NCBI GenBank assembly: GCA_019422105.1
Contig: JAHZDZ010000003.1
Location: forward strand, 237,094-301,093
Direction of reading: 5' to 3'
DNA: 64,000 bases
From: Bacillota bacterium
GTDB taxonomy: Bacteria; Bacillota; Clostridia; Lachnospirales; Anaerotignaceae
The translations under genes and the position numbers were made by a program. Positions 1 to 8,167 of this stretch are shown piece after piece. Positions within the stretch are counted from its first letter, which is position 1, and each line of letters opens with the position of its first letter. Under the pieces are notes generated by a model. That model was given only the letters and a program-made list of their open reading frames with translations, did no database searches and was not told the origin of the DNA.

Positions 1-1
1 G

Positions 2-739
2 TTTTTCCTTGACTATATTGCCTGCGGCAAAAATGTGCCGGAGCGGATTGCGGAAATCGTGAGCGGCGTTGCGGAGGGCTGCCGTCAGGCGGGCTGTTCA
101 TTGGTAGGCGGCGAGACGGCGGAGATGCCGGGGTTCTATCCTGAGAGCGAATATGATATGGCCGGTTTTACCGTTGGTATTGTGGACAGGGCGAAAATCA
201 TTGACGGACATGACATTGCGGAGGGTGACGTTATCATCGGCCTGCCCTCAAGCGGCATTCATTCAAACGGTTATTCCCTTGTCAGAAAAATATTTGAGCC
301 CTTGGAGGAAAGTTTAGGGGAATATGTGGACTCCCTGGGTTCTACCGTTGGAGAGGCCCTTTTGACGCCAACGAAAATATACGTAAAGGAAGTATTGGAA
401 ATTATCAAAAACATCCATGTAAAGGGAATCAGCAATATTACAGGCGGCGGGTTTATAGAAAATATTCCAAGATGTATCCCGAAGGGCAAGAAGCTTTGTG
501 CCACAATTAAGGAGGGCACATGGCCGGTTCTTCCTGTTTTTGAATTGATGCAGGAGAAGGGAAAGGTAGAAAGGGCTCACATGTACAATACCTTCAATAT
601 GGGTATCGGTATGGTGATGGTTGTGGCAAAGGAGGATGCACAGAAGGCCATTGACTTTATCCATTCTATCAAGGAAGAGGCTTATATTATCGGTGAAATC
701 ACATCCAAAGAAAAAGAGGTAGAGGTATGCTTAAAATAG
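2..739 (+). CDS. purM: Phosphoribosylformylglycinamidine cyclo-ligase, C-terminal part (5' end outside window)
   Basis: AIR synthetase closes the imidazole ring in de novo purine synthesis (FGAM + ATP to AIR) in the cytoplasm. The frame is open from base 2 and reads FLDYIACGKN before the first internal GTG at 35, so the gene is cut by the window edge. The visible ~245 residues cover the later part of a family normally near 340-350 aa. Family signatures are LVGGETAEMPGFY, the SGIHSNGYSLVRK segment and the FNMGIGM motif near the C-terminus. The stop codon overlaps the start of purN by 13 nt, which indicates translational coupling inside a pur operon. The assignment is secure; only the N-terminus is missing. 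Confidence 0.96.
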   Translation, partial: FFLDYIACGKNVPERIAEIVSGVAEGCRQAGCSLVGGETAEMPGFYPESEYDMAGFTVGIVDRAKIIDGHDIAEGDVIIGLPSSGIHSNGYSLVRKIFEPLEESLGEYVDSLGSTVGEALLTPTKIYVKEVLEIIKNIHVKGISNITGGGFIENIPRCIPKGKKLCATIKEGTWPVLPVFELMQEKGKVERAHMYNTFNMGIGMVMVVAKEDAQKAIDFIHSIKEEAYIIGEITSKEKEVEVCLK

Positions 740-1353
740 GCGCTTTGGTGTCAGGAGGAGGCACGAACCTCCAGGCGGTTTTAGACAGCATCCATAGGGG
801 GGAGATGGAGGACTGTCGTGTTGTGACTGTTGTCAGCTCCAATACAAAGGCTTACGCCCTGACAAGGGCAGAGCAAAACGGCATTAACGGTGTCTGTATA
901 CGGAAGAAGGATTTTGAGACGCCTGAGGAGTATGAGAGGGCACTGATTGCCCATTTCCAAAGCTTTGAAGTCGATTTGATTATTATGGCCGGCTTTATGG
1001 TTGTCATAGGCGCGACCTTTATCTCTGCTTTCAGAAACCGTATTATGAATATCCATCCGGCATTGATCCCTTCCTTTTGCGGGGACGGCTATTATGGCAT
1101 AAAGGTTCATGAAAAGGCTCTTGAAAAAGGGGTAAAGGTCACGGGGGCGACGGTGCATTTTGTGACGGAGGAGACAGACGCGGGTCCTATTATACTGCAA
1201 AGGGCTGTCTACGTTAAGGAGGATGATACGCCCCAAACGCTGCAAAGAAGGGTTATGGAGGAAGCGGAATGGAAGATATTTCCGGAGGCTATAAAGCTTT
1301 TTGCACAGGGACGGCTGCATGTTGAAAATAACAGGGTAAAAATAGAGAGATAA
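727..1353 (+). CDS. purN: Phosphoribosylglycinamide formyltransferase
   Basis: Transfers a formyl group from 10-formyl-tetrahydrofolate to GAR in purine synthesis. 208 aa, the normal size for PurN. The N-terminal nucleotide-binding turn reads SGGGTNLQA, and the catalytic segment NIHPALIPSF carries the Asn and His of the formyltransferase centre. The later TDAGPII motif supplies the catalytic Asp. The start ATG at 727 lies inside the end of purM, and the stop is 21 nt before the purD ATG, so the three genes form one transcript. No purH lies between purN and purD, unlike the common Firmicutes order. Confidence 0.96.
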   Translation: MLKIGALVSGGGTNLQAVLDSIHRGEMEDCRVVTVVSSNTKAYALTRAEQNGINGVCIRKKDFETPEEYERALIAHFQSFEVDLIIMAGFMVVIGATFISAFRNRIMNIHPALIPSFCGDGYYGIKVHEKALEKGVKVTGATVHFVTEETDAGPIILQRAVYVKEDDTPQTLQRRVMEEAEWKIFPEAIKLFAQGRLHVENNRVKIER

Positions 1354-1374
1354 TAATTCTTGGGAGGACGGCGC

Positions 1375-2646
1375 ATGAAGGTTTTAGTAGTCGGCAACGG
1401 CGGCAGAGAGCATGCTATTATTTGGAAGCTTAAGCAAAACAAATCCATTGACAAAATATACTGCGCGGCGGGAAATGCGGGAATCGGGCAGGACGCGGAG
1501 CTTGTTCCCATCAAGCCTATGGAGATTGAAAAGCTGGTGGAGTTTGCAAAGAGGGAAAACATTGATTTTACAATGGTAGGCATGGACGACCCTCTTGTGG
1601 CGGGCATTGTTGATGCATTTGAGGCGGAAGGTCTGACGGTCTTCGGTCCGAGAAAAAATGCAGCCATCATTGAGGGAAGCAAGGCTTTTTCTAAGGACTT
1701 GATGAAGAAATACGGCATCCCCACAGCGAAATATGAGGTTTTTGACGACTATGAGAGCGCAAAGACCTATGTGGAAAGCCAGTCCCTGCCTTTGGTTGTC
1801 AAGGCGGATGGACTTGCTCTGGGAAAGGGCGTTTTGATTTGCAACACATTGGAGGAGGCTGTTGACGCCTTAAAGGAAATTATGCTGGATAAAAAGTTCG
1901 GCGCTTCCGGAAACACAGTTGTTATCGAGGAATTTTTGTCGGGACCCGAGGTGTCTGTGCTGTCTTTTTGTGATGGTAAGACAGTAGTGCCCATGGTTCC
2001 GGCTCAGGATCACAAGAGAGCCCTGGATAATGACATGGGTTTAAACACCGGGGGAATGGGAACGTTCTCTCCAAGCAAATTCTATACAGAGGAAATGAAC
2101 AGGGAATGTATGGAGACCATCTTTCAGCCGACGGTTGCCGCCATGGCCAGGGAGGGCAGGCCTTTTGCGGGTATTTTGTATTTTGGACTTATGCTCACAA
2201 AAGATGGTATGAAAGTTATAGAGTACAACGCCCGTTTCGGCGATCCGGAAACACAGGTTATACTGCCAAGGCTCAAGACAGATTTGCTTGATATTATGAA
2301 AGCCTGTGTGGAGGGAAGACTGGATAAAATAAATATTGAATGGTACGACAACGCAGCGGTATGCGTTGTGCTCGCCAGCGGCGGTTATCCGGAAAGCTAT
2401 GAAAAGGGCTATGAGATAACAGGTCTTGAGGAAATCAAAAAGAGGGACGATATTGTGGTGTTCCATGCAGGAACAGACTATAAAGACGGAAAGTTTGTGA
2501 CAAACGGCGGAAGAGTGCTGGGTATTACAGGCATTGGAAAAAATATTGACGAGGCAATCAAAATCGCCTACGAGGGCGTGGAGATAGTGAATTTTGAGAA
2601 AAAGCATTTCAGACATGATATTGGCATCAAAAAATATGCTCTCTAA
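1375..2646 (+). CDS. purD: Phosphoribosylamine--glycine ligase
   Basis: GAR synthetase, an ATP-grasp ligase joining phosphoribosylamine and glycine. The N-terminus reads MKVLVVGNGGREHAIIWKL, the standard PurD opening, and the ATP-grasp region contains VVKADGLALGKGV and EYNARFGDPETQ. I chose the ATG at 1375 because GGGAGG lies about 8 nt upstream; the in-frame TTG at 1360 has no ribosome binding site and adds residues foreign to the family. The product is 423 aa, as expected. It is the last gene of the purM-purN-purD run and is followed by an intrinsic terminator. Confidence 0.96.
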   Translation: MKVLVVGNGGREHAIIWKLKQNKSIDKIYCAAGNAGIGQDAELVPIKPMEIEKLVEFAKRENIDFTMVGMDDPLVAGIVDAFEAEGLTVFGPRKNAAIIEGSKAFSKDLMKKYGIPTAKYEVFDDYESAKTYVESQSLPLVVKADGLALGKGVLICNTLEEAVDALKEIMLDKKFGASGNTVVIEEFLSGPEVSVLSFCDGKTVVPMVPAQDHKRALDNDMGLNTGGMGTFSPSKFYTEEMNRECMETIFQPTVAAMAREGRPFAGILYFGLMLTKDGMKVIEYNARFGDPETQVILPRLKTDLLDIMKACVEGRLDKINIEWYDNAAVCVVLASGGYPESYEKGYEITGLEEIKKRDDIVVFHAGTDYKDGKFVTNGGRVLGITGIGKNIDEAIKIAYEGVEIVNFEKKHFRHDIGIKKYAL

Positions 2647-2666
2647 GAGGGAAATATAGTTTCAGG

Positions 2667-2696
2667 AAAAGTCTCGGGGCAGCCCTGAGGCTTTTT
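2667..2696 (+). terminator. Intrinsic terminator after purD
   Basis: A 13-bp stem (2667-2679 with 2683-2695, including G-U pairs) closes on a 3-nt loop, and its 3' arm merges into a T5 run. It sits 20 nt past the purD stop and would end the pur transcript. Confidence 0.75.
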
Positions 2697-2824
2697 CCGT
2701 AGGCAAAGGGATAAGACGATAATTTATGTATGTGCGTAATTACCAAAAGCTGAATAATGACGAATGAAAGGATTTTACCGAAAAATTTGGGACAAAAATG
2801 TCTATGTATATGAGGGGGATACGG

Positions 2825-3418
2825 ATGAGCTTGGAACGGTTTCAAAAGCAAATGGATTTTATACTGGAAATAGACAAGGCAAAAAATATTTTTCGCCAAA
2901 CCTACCTGGCAGACGGTAAGCGGAAGGAAAACGACGCAGAGCATTCCTGGCACCTGGCAATGATGGCCTTTGTACTGAGTGAATATTTTCCAAAGGCTGA
3001 TGTATGCAGGGTTATGAAGATGGTTCTCATGCACGATTTAGTGGAGATTTACGCGGGGGATACCTATTGTTATGATACAGCAGCCAATATGGATAAGGCA
3101 GAGCGGGAAACGGCAGCGGCAGAAAAGATATACGGTCTGTTGCCGCAGGACATGGAAAAGGAATACAGGGAAATCTGGCAGGAGTTTGAGGACAGAAAAA
3201 CGGAGGAAGCCAGATTTGCAAATATGCTTGACCGACTGCAGCCTATCATGCTCAATTTTGCCTCTGACGGCGCGGCGTGGAGAGAGCACAGTGTTCATAC
3301 AAGTCAGGTGATGGGGAGAAACAGCCTGATTATGAGTGAGGGTCCCGAGGAAATGAGAGATTATTTTCTGGATATTATCCGCAGGGCGGAGGAGAGGGGC
3401 TATTTGATTCGGGAATAA
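2825..3418 (+). CDS. HD-domain phosphohydrolase (YfbR/HDDC2-like, HD_3 family)
   Basis: Predicted cytoplasmic metal-dependent phosphohydrolase; characterised relatives act on 5'-deoxynucleotides, but the substrate here is not known. The HD signature is visible as DAEHSWHLAMMAF followed by LMHDLVEIYAGDT, giving the metal-binding His, HD pair and downstream acidic residues. Three other in-frame ATGs lie upstream (2798, 2804, 2810), but only the ATG at 2825 has a purine-rich GAGGGGG box at proper distance, giving 197 aa. It is downstream of the purD terminator and therefore separately transcribed. A nucleotide-salvage role would fit its pur neighbours, but that is only proximity. Confidence 0.8.
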   Translation: MSLERFQKQMDFILEIDKAKNIFRQTYLADGKRKENDAEHSWHLAMMAFVLSEYFPKADVCRVMKMVLMHDLVEIYAGDTYCYDTAANMDKAERETAAAEKIYGLLPQDMEKEYREIWQEFEDRKTEEARFANMLDRLQPIMLNFASDGAAWREHSVHTSQVMGRNSLIMSEGPEEMRDYFLDIIRRAEERGYLIRE

Positions 3419-3435
3419 CGGCGAATGAATAATGA

Positions 3436-3755
3436 GTCCTGTGAAACCTCAACCTTGGGCACTGCCAGAAACCGTCCGCGTTTTAAAAAAGCGGGCGTAA
3501 AGCTTTTTTAGGAAACCATAAATTTACGCGGTTTCTATGGGTTAAGAGTAAACCTTGAAGGAGGTTTGGGAAGAGAGTTCTCTGAGAAGCAGACTTTATC
3601 AATATTCCGTCGCCTGCACAGATGTAAAGGCTTCAGGCTGTCGATAAACCGGTTTTAGCCCCAAAAAACTGGAACTCGGGATGCAGTGCCCTGAGTGGAA
3701 TCCGCAGGACGGACATTGCTTGTTTGAGGAAAAAAGAGAGTTTCACGGCTTTTTA
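3436..3755 (+). ncRNA. Candidate structured RNA, class not recognised
   Basis: This gap has no credible ORF but shows nested long-range complementarity. GUGAAAC at 3441-3447 pairs with GUUUCAC at 3740-3746. That helix extends inward with CUC/GAG (3448-3450 with 3736-3738, one bulge) and outward with CC/GG (3438-3439 with 3747-3748). Inside it GGGCACUGC at 3457-3465 pairs perfectly with GCAGUGCCC at 3683-3691. Local hairpins include 3511-3535 (GAAACC/GGUUUC), 3552-3566 (AAACC/GGUUU) and 3613-3639 (GCCUG/CAGGC). A U-rich stretch follows the closing helix. I do not see RNase P, tmRNA, SRP or 6S core motifs, and the strand is inferred from the U-run. It could also be a long leader of the glycosyltransferase gene, but a terminator lies between them. 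Confidence 0.5.
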
Positions 3756-3842
3756 ATTATTTTTGAAAAGCTGATGGAATAAATATCATTATATTTTAGA
3801 TTTATTTTAAGAAGTCTTTTTAGGATTTTTTAACACACTGGG

Positions 3843-3868
3843 GCCTGTACAGATGTACAGGCTTTTTT
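3843..3868 (+). terminator. Intrinsic terminator before the glycosyltransferase gene
   Basis: A perfect 9-bp stem GCCTGTACA / TGTACAGGC with a 2-nt loop is followed by T6. It lies about 95 nt past the closing helix of the RNA candidate and would end a transcript coming from that region. Confidence 0.8.
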
Positions 3869-3973
3869 GTTTATGTTTATTTATTTGTAAAAAAGGAGAG
3901 TATGACTTTAAACAATAGAAATTTATTTACGTATGTGAAGGTAAATAAAGTGGTAAAAAGGGAGGTCATTTCT

Positions 3974-5284
3974 ATGGCTACAATTAATATGCTCTCCAGT
4001 GCGGATATGGTAAAGGGACAGGGGGTAGGCTCCGCTTATTATGAGCAGGTAAATCTGGTTTCCGAGGGCCTTGGGGAGAAATACCGGATATATGTCAATT
4101 CCTCAAAAAAATGTGATATTATCCATTTTCATACCATCAATCCGGAGTATTTTGTAAAGCTGAATCTGGAAAGAAAAAGGAGCGCCCTGGTAGGCTATGT
4201 TCATTTCCTGCCGGAAACAGTGGATGAGAGTCTGGATTTGCCCAGAGAAGGAAAAAAACTTTTTTATAAATATATTATCGGGTTTTACAAAAGCATGGAC
4301 TATCTGGTGACGGTAAACCCTTATTTTATAAAGGAACTGGAAAAGTACGGCATACCAAAGGAAAAAGTGACCTATATACCCAACTATGTTTCCAGCGATA
4401 TGTTCTATCCCTATTCCAAAGAGAAGGTACAAAGCCTCAAACGAAAATGGGGCGTGCCGGAGGATAAATTTGTAGTGCTTGGCGTGGGACAGGTGCAGAA
4501 CAGGAAAGGCGTTATGGACTTTGTGGAAGTGGCAGAGAAAATGCCCGATTTATATTTTATATGGGCGGGAGGCTTTTCCTTTGGACCCATGACAGACGGC
4601 TATAAGGAGCTAAAAGAAGTTATGCTCAATCCGCCGGAAAATGTAATTTTCACAGGAATTGTGGAGCGGGAGCAGATGAATGACATTTATAATATGGCGG
4701 ATGTTATGTTTCTGCCCTCCTATAATGAGCTGTTTCCTATGACCATATTGGAGAGCATGTGCGTCAAAAAACCAATATTACTGCGTGATTTGGATATTTA
4801 CCATGATATACTGTTTGATTACTATCTGCGGGGCAATACCAATGAAGACTTTGAGGAGGTACTGCAAAAGCTGTCTCAGGACGGGGCTTTTTATAAGAAG
4901 TGGAGTGAAAAGTCCTTTGAGGGCCACGAATTTTATTCCAAGGAAAATGTCCTGCACCTGTGGGAGCAGTTTTATGACAGGGTGTACAGCGAAAATTACG
5001 AAAAGATAATGATGAACAAAAAAACCTCCAAAAAGAGAAGAAAAGCCATGAAGCGGGATATTAAAAGAGCGAAGAAGGTAATGAAGAAAAAGGCAGAGGT
5101 TTTGGAGGAGATGAAGGTTAAAAAACTCAGTAAAAAATTCTTTGAGGAAAAAGACAAGCTGGCGGAGATACTGAAGGGAGAGGAAAGCAACATTTTGGGC
5201 ATTCTCAATGGACTGGAAAAAAATGCAGAAAATGAATTCTTAGAAAAGAAGAAAGAAGAACAGGAGAAGAAAAAGCAGGATTAA
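3974..5284 (+). CDS. GT4-family glycosyltransferase with charged C-terminal tail
   Basis: GT-B fold retaining glycosyltransferase of CAZy family GT4, probably glycosylating a membrane lipid or cell-wall precursor; donor and acceptor are unknown. The N-terminus (MATINMLSSADMVKGQGVGS) is the glycine-rich acceptor-side loop typical of these enzymes. The C-terminal Rossmann half shows GVGQVQNRKGV and the EX7E-type segment FLPSYNELFPMTILESM. The ATG at 3974 has GGGAGG 8 nt upstream and starts where family members start; an ATG at 3902 would add 24 untypical residues. Residues from about 360 onward form a Lys/Glu-rich, coiled-coil-like tail of roughly 75 residues outside the catalytic domain. A strong terminator follows. 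Confidence 0.8.
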   Translation: MATINMLSSADMVKGQGVGSAYYEQVNLVSEGLGEKYRIYVNSSKKCDIIHFHTINPEYFVKLNLERKRSALVGYVHFLPETVDESLDLPREGKKLFYKYIIGFYKSMDYLVTVNPYFIKELEKYGIPKEKVTYIPNYVSSDMFYPYSKEKVQSLKRKWGVPEDKFVVLGVGQVQNRKGVMDFVEVAEKMPDLYFIWAGGFSFGPMTDGYKELKEVMLNPPENVIFTGIVEREQMNDIYNMADVMFLPSYNELFPMTILESMCVKKPILLRDLDIYHDILFDYYLRGNTNEDFEEVLQKLSQDGAFYKKWSEKSFEGHEFYSKENVLHLWEQFYDRVYSENYEKIMMNKKTSKKRRKAMKRDIKRAKKVMKKKAEVLEEMKVKKLSKKFFEEKDKLAEILKGEESNILGILNGLEKNAENEFLEKKKEEQEKKKQD

Positions 5285-5314
5285 ACTAGTAGAAGGCCAA
5301 TTAAACTTTTATCG

Positions 5315-5361
5315 CCTCTCTGCCGTTTATAAGATATTTATAAACGGCAGAGAGGTTTTTT
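5315..5361 (+). terminator. Long intrinsic terminator after the glycosyltransferase
   Basis: An uninterrupted 18-bp inverted repeat (5315-5332 with 5338-5355), 5-nt loop, then T6. It is 30 nt downstream of the stop codon. Confidence 0.92.
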
Positions 5362-5533
5362 AATTTGGAATCCCAGAGAAAAAAGAGCAGGGAGGTTTTT
5401 GTTTGCCTTTGGTGAAGGTCAGGGGGCGCAAATAACTGTGAGAGCATTGTGTCCCGCAACAATACAAATGAATTATTTTTTTGAATTCGGATACCGCCAG
5501 CGGTTAATATAACTGCGAGAGGCCCGGTTGCAC

Positions 5534-5760
5534 AGTCAGCACATTTTTCGCTTTTCTCAAAAGCTCGCTCTGCTCGGCGGAATGGTCAGAACTTTGCTAA
5601 CGCAAAGCCGCCTGCGGCGTTCGGCTCTTTTCTGCCGATTTATACTTTCCGCTGCCTGGTGCGGAGACATCGCGATAAGCGAGTAGCGGGGAAGCCCCGC
5701 CGTAGGTGGAAATGTGCCGACTATCGCGTTCTTTTGGTACTTTTCTTTAAAGAAAAGTAC
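5534..5760. repeat. Palindromic intergenic repeat with terminal inverted repeats
   Basis: The gap 5362-5909 contains no gene. Inside it AGTCAGCACATTT (5534-5546) and AAATGTGCCGACT (5710-5722) are inverted repeats matching at 12 of 13 positions and bounding a ~190-bp, GC-rich, hairpin-rich core. Next to the right end is a perfect 24-bp palindrome at 5737-5760 (a GTAC at each end around a central TTTAAA). Parts of the core (AAAGTTCTGACCAT and GCTTTGCG, read on the minus strand) and the palindrome flank (AAGAAAAGTACCAAAAG) recur at 63.77-63.9 kb on the opposite strand. It carries no transposase, so a MITE-like or REP-like element is the best description. Confidence 0.65.
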
Positions 5761-5909
5761 ATTGAAAAGTCTTTAAATGAGAAATTAAAATTATTATTTA
5801 TTTACCAACCAATACTTTCTTAACGGTGCGGGAAGTTCCGTTTTCTTGCGTTTTCGGATGAGAAACAAGGAGCTTTTACGGTTTTAAATTCAATGAAGAG
5901 AAACAATAA

Positions 5910-6860
5910 TTATGCTTTTTCCAAGGCTAATTCCAATATATCCCTGGCCAAATCCTCACCGATAATCAAGGTATTGATATATCCCGATTTGACGGCACAG
6001 TAGGCGGCGTCTGCCTTATTTTTGGCGGAACAGATGCCGATTCTCCATGCAGCGGTTTTGATTGCCTCTAAAGAAACGGAAACGACAAATCTGTTTTTCA
6101 GCGACATTTCATTGCCGCTCTTGTCATAAAAACGGGCATTGATATGTCCGGCACAGCCGCCCTCCAGAAGGGATACTCTTTCTTTTTCCGTTATATAGCC
6201 GTTTTTCTCAAGCATGGTGCTGCTGCTGTTGACGGAACCGATGCCGCTCAGTATAATATCAGCTCTTGCCGCCGTTTTAATGGAGGAATCAATGGAGGGT
6301 TCCTCTATCAGGTGCCTGTATACCAATTCGTTGTCGATAAAAAGAGGCGCATGAATGTTGGAATAGCTTCCGCCCAGCTTTTCAGAGAGCTTCATGGCCA
6401 GCTCCATACCGTCCTCGTGGGGGTTGCCTGTTCCAAGACAGCCTGCCATCTGGGCAACGTGGACATTGTAATAGGGCTTTGGCTCCAAGGCATCTGACAG
6501 ATAGTTTAAGGCTGTGCCCCAGGAGGTGCCAAGTATCATATTATTTTGCAGTATGCTGTGCAAAAAGTTGGCGCCTGCTTTTGCACACTGGCGCAGAGCG
6601 GTATCCTCATCAAATTTGCCTGCTACGACAAGGGCGTTTTTCAGAGGAAGGGCAGCGCGGAGTTCTTTTGAGAGGGCGGGATGAAGCCGTATGGGACTGT
6701 TAATTTTAATCTCAACAATCCCGTTTTCCTTCGCCTCCACAAGCATTCTGGAAACTGTCGGACGGGAAATGCCGTATATTTTGGCGATTTCCGACTGTGT
6801 CAGATTCTGTTCATAGTAGAGAGTGACAATTTGCATCAAAAGTTCTTTGTTGGTTTTCAT
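5910..6860 (-). CDS. SorC-family sugar-responsive transcriptional regulator
   Basis: 316 aa, the normal SorC/DeoR-type length. An N-terminal helix-turn-helix (about residues 18-45: NLTQSEIAKIYGISRPTVSR) binds DNA. The rest is the SorC sugar-phosphate-binding domain with LILGTSWGTALNYL-like and DIILSGIGSVNSS segments that contact phosphorylated effectors in the family. It lies 94 nt downstream of the dehydrogenase gene on the same strand and opposite the transketolase-kinase operon, so it is the likely regulator of both. The effector is probably a phosphorylated intermediate of that pathway (inference). Confidence 0.88.
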   Translation of the reverse strand: MKTNKELLMQIVTLYYEQNLTQSEIAKIYGISRPTVSRMLVEAKENGIVEIKINSPIRLHPALSKELRAALPLKNALVVAGKFDEDTALRQCAKAGANFLHSILQNNMILGTSWGTALNYLSDALEPKPYYNVHVAQMAGCLGTGNPHEDGMELAMKLSEKLGGSYSNIHAPLFIDNELVYRHLIEEPSIDSSIKTAARADIILSGIGSVNSSSTMLEKNGYITEKERVSLLEGGCAGHINARFYDKSGNEMSLKNRFVVSVSLEAIKTAAWRIGICSAKNKADAAYCAVKSGYINTLIIGEDLARDILELALEKA

Positions 6861-6954
6861 AGGTATCTCTTTCTTTCCTTTTTCGGTATTGGATTATTTT
6901 TACAGCTATTATATATGATGATGGAAGCAGCCGTCAAATGAAGACGTAGGCTTT

Positions 6955-7989
6955 TTACAGCTCATTGCATTTTAAGATGTTTTTCTGTCCCGGATTTTTC
7001 AGATTATGCTCAAAGGCCTCCCGCCAGTTTTCCAGTGGGAATATTCCCCCAATTACCTTTTTGGGGTAAATCAGCCCGCTGTCCATGAAGTGAAGAGCAG
7101 TGTGCCAGGAGCTTGGTTTCTGGCTGCGGGAACCGATATATTCAATCTCCTTATGAAGTATCAAATCTGTCTCAATCTCATTACTGGGTTTACTGTACAC
7201 GCCCATCTGTATAACCTTCCCTTTTTTTCTTACGATTTCAAGAGCTTTGTTTAAAGCGGCGATTGCGCCGGCACACTCTATGGCAACGTCAACGCCGTAA
7301 CCGTCTGTCATGTCTTTTATTATTTCTTCTAAATTTTCATTTGTCTGCTCAACGGTTTTATCAACGCCCCAGGTTTTGCTCAGGGCGAGTCTGTCTTTGT
7401 CGGCGGCAAGCCCTGCCAGTATAACGCGGGCACCCAATGCCTTTGCAATCTGGGAAACCAGCATGCCAATGGCGCCAACGCCGAAGACACAGACGGTCTG
7501 GCCTGCTTTAATGCAGGCCTTTTCCATACAGGCGTGAACAGCGCAGGCTACTGGCTCTGTCAATGCGCCGCTTAAAAAATCAATACGCTCGGGAAGTATA
7601 TGAACGCTTTCCTCACGGGTTAAGGTATACTGCGCAAAAGCACCATTTTGGTTTGTGCCAAGTCCAATACGGCTTGAGCACAAATTATAATCCTTTGTGG
7701 CACAGTAAATACAGTGACCGCAGGTGGCAAAAGCGGTTTCGGTGGTGACTCTGTCGCCTGTTTTTATATTTTTGACCATTTCCCCTGTTGCCGTCACAAT
7801 ACCTGCCAATTCATGTCCTAAAACGACGGGGAGCTTGGTCTTGGAGTAGTGCCCGCTGAAAGCGTGCAAGTCCGTTCCGCAGATGCCGGCATAGCATATT
7901 TTTATTTTAATCTGATCCTTTATGGGGTGAGGCTCTTCTATTTCCAGTAATTCCATATCTCCAAAATCCTTTAACACAAGCGCTTTCAT
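6955..7989 (-). CDS. Zinc-dependent polyol/sugar dehydrogenase (MDR superfamily)
   Basis: 344-aa medium-chain NAD(P)-dependent dehydrogenase of the sorbitol/threonine-dehydrogenase type; it should oxidise a secondary alcohol to a ketone. Catalytic zinc ligands are visible in CGTDLHAFSG and GHELAG. The structural-zinc cysteine cluster reads CGHCIYCATKDYNLC. The nucleotide-binding turn is VFGVGAIGMLV. The frame opens further upstream, but the ATG at 7989 follows a near-perfect AAAGGAGGT and gives the family N-terminus MKALVLKDFG. It is transcribed divergently from the transketolase operon, from a promoter overlapped by an operator-like site. A pentitol or other polyol is a plausible substrate. 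Confidence 0.88.
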   Translation of the reverse strand: MKALVLKDFGDMELLEIEEPHPIKDQIKIKICYAGICGTDLHAFSGHYSKTKLPVVLGHELAGIVTATGEMVKNIKTGDRVTTETAFATCGHCIYCATKDYNLCSSRIGLGTNQNGAFAQYTLTREESVHILPERIDFLSGALTEPVACAVHACMEKACIKAGQTVCVFGVGAIGMLVSQIAKALGARVILAGLAADKDRLALSKTWGVDKTVEQTNENLEEIIKDMTDGYGVDVAIECAGAIAALNKALEIVRKKGKVIQMGVYSKPSNEIETDLILHKEIEYIGSRSQKPSSWHTALHFMDSGLIYPKKVIGGIFPLENWREAFEHNLKNPGQKNILKCNEL

Positions 7990-8047
7990 AAAAAAGATAC
8001 CTCCTTTGAAATTTTGTTCACAGAAATGAAATGATGTTGTTACCTTC

Positions 8048-8076
8048 ACTATACGGTTGATTTGAACATTTGTCAA
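8048..8076 (-). promoter_or_regulatory. Sigma-A promoter of the dehydrogenase gene
   Basis: On the minus strand TTGACA (8076-8071), a 17-nt spacer and TATAGT (8053-8048) form a near-consensus promoter about 60 nt before the dehydrogenase start. Confidence 0.8.
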
Positions 8077-8093
8077 TTATAATGATACAAATG
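8063..8093. promoter_or_regulatory. Operator-like site 1 (SorC candidate)
   Basis: TGAACATTTGT at 8063-8073 sits between the -35 and -10 boxes of the dehydrogenase promoter. CATTTGT (8067-8073) also forms an inverted repeat with ACAAATG (8087-8093). The 11-mer recurs with two changes at 8180-8190. Confidence 0.5.
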
Positions 8094-8124
8094 AAAAAAT
8101 ATATTTGCTTTTTCTTAAAAAATA

Positions 8125-8153
8125 TTGACATTTTTACAATAATATGCAAGAAT
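8125..8153 (+). promoter_or_regulatory. Promoter of the transketolase operon
   Basis: TTGACA (8125-8130), 17-nt spacer, then AAGAAT (8148-8153) preceded by TGC as an extended -10. The -10 box is weak, consistent with a regulated promoter. It lies about 75 nt before the first transketolase start. Confidence 0.6.
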
Positions 8154-8167
8154 GAAGGTGTAAAAAA

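Noticed and set aside
2041..2616. Minus-strand ORF of 191 codons inside purD
   Set aside because: Antisense shadow of purD with no recognisable protein features.
3902..3973. ATG at 3902 as start of the glycosyltransferase
   Set aside because: The Shine-Dalgarno-like AGGAG is only about 3 nt from this ATG, and the extra 24 residues are basic and unlike family N-termini. ATG 3974 has proper spacing and the expected start.
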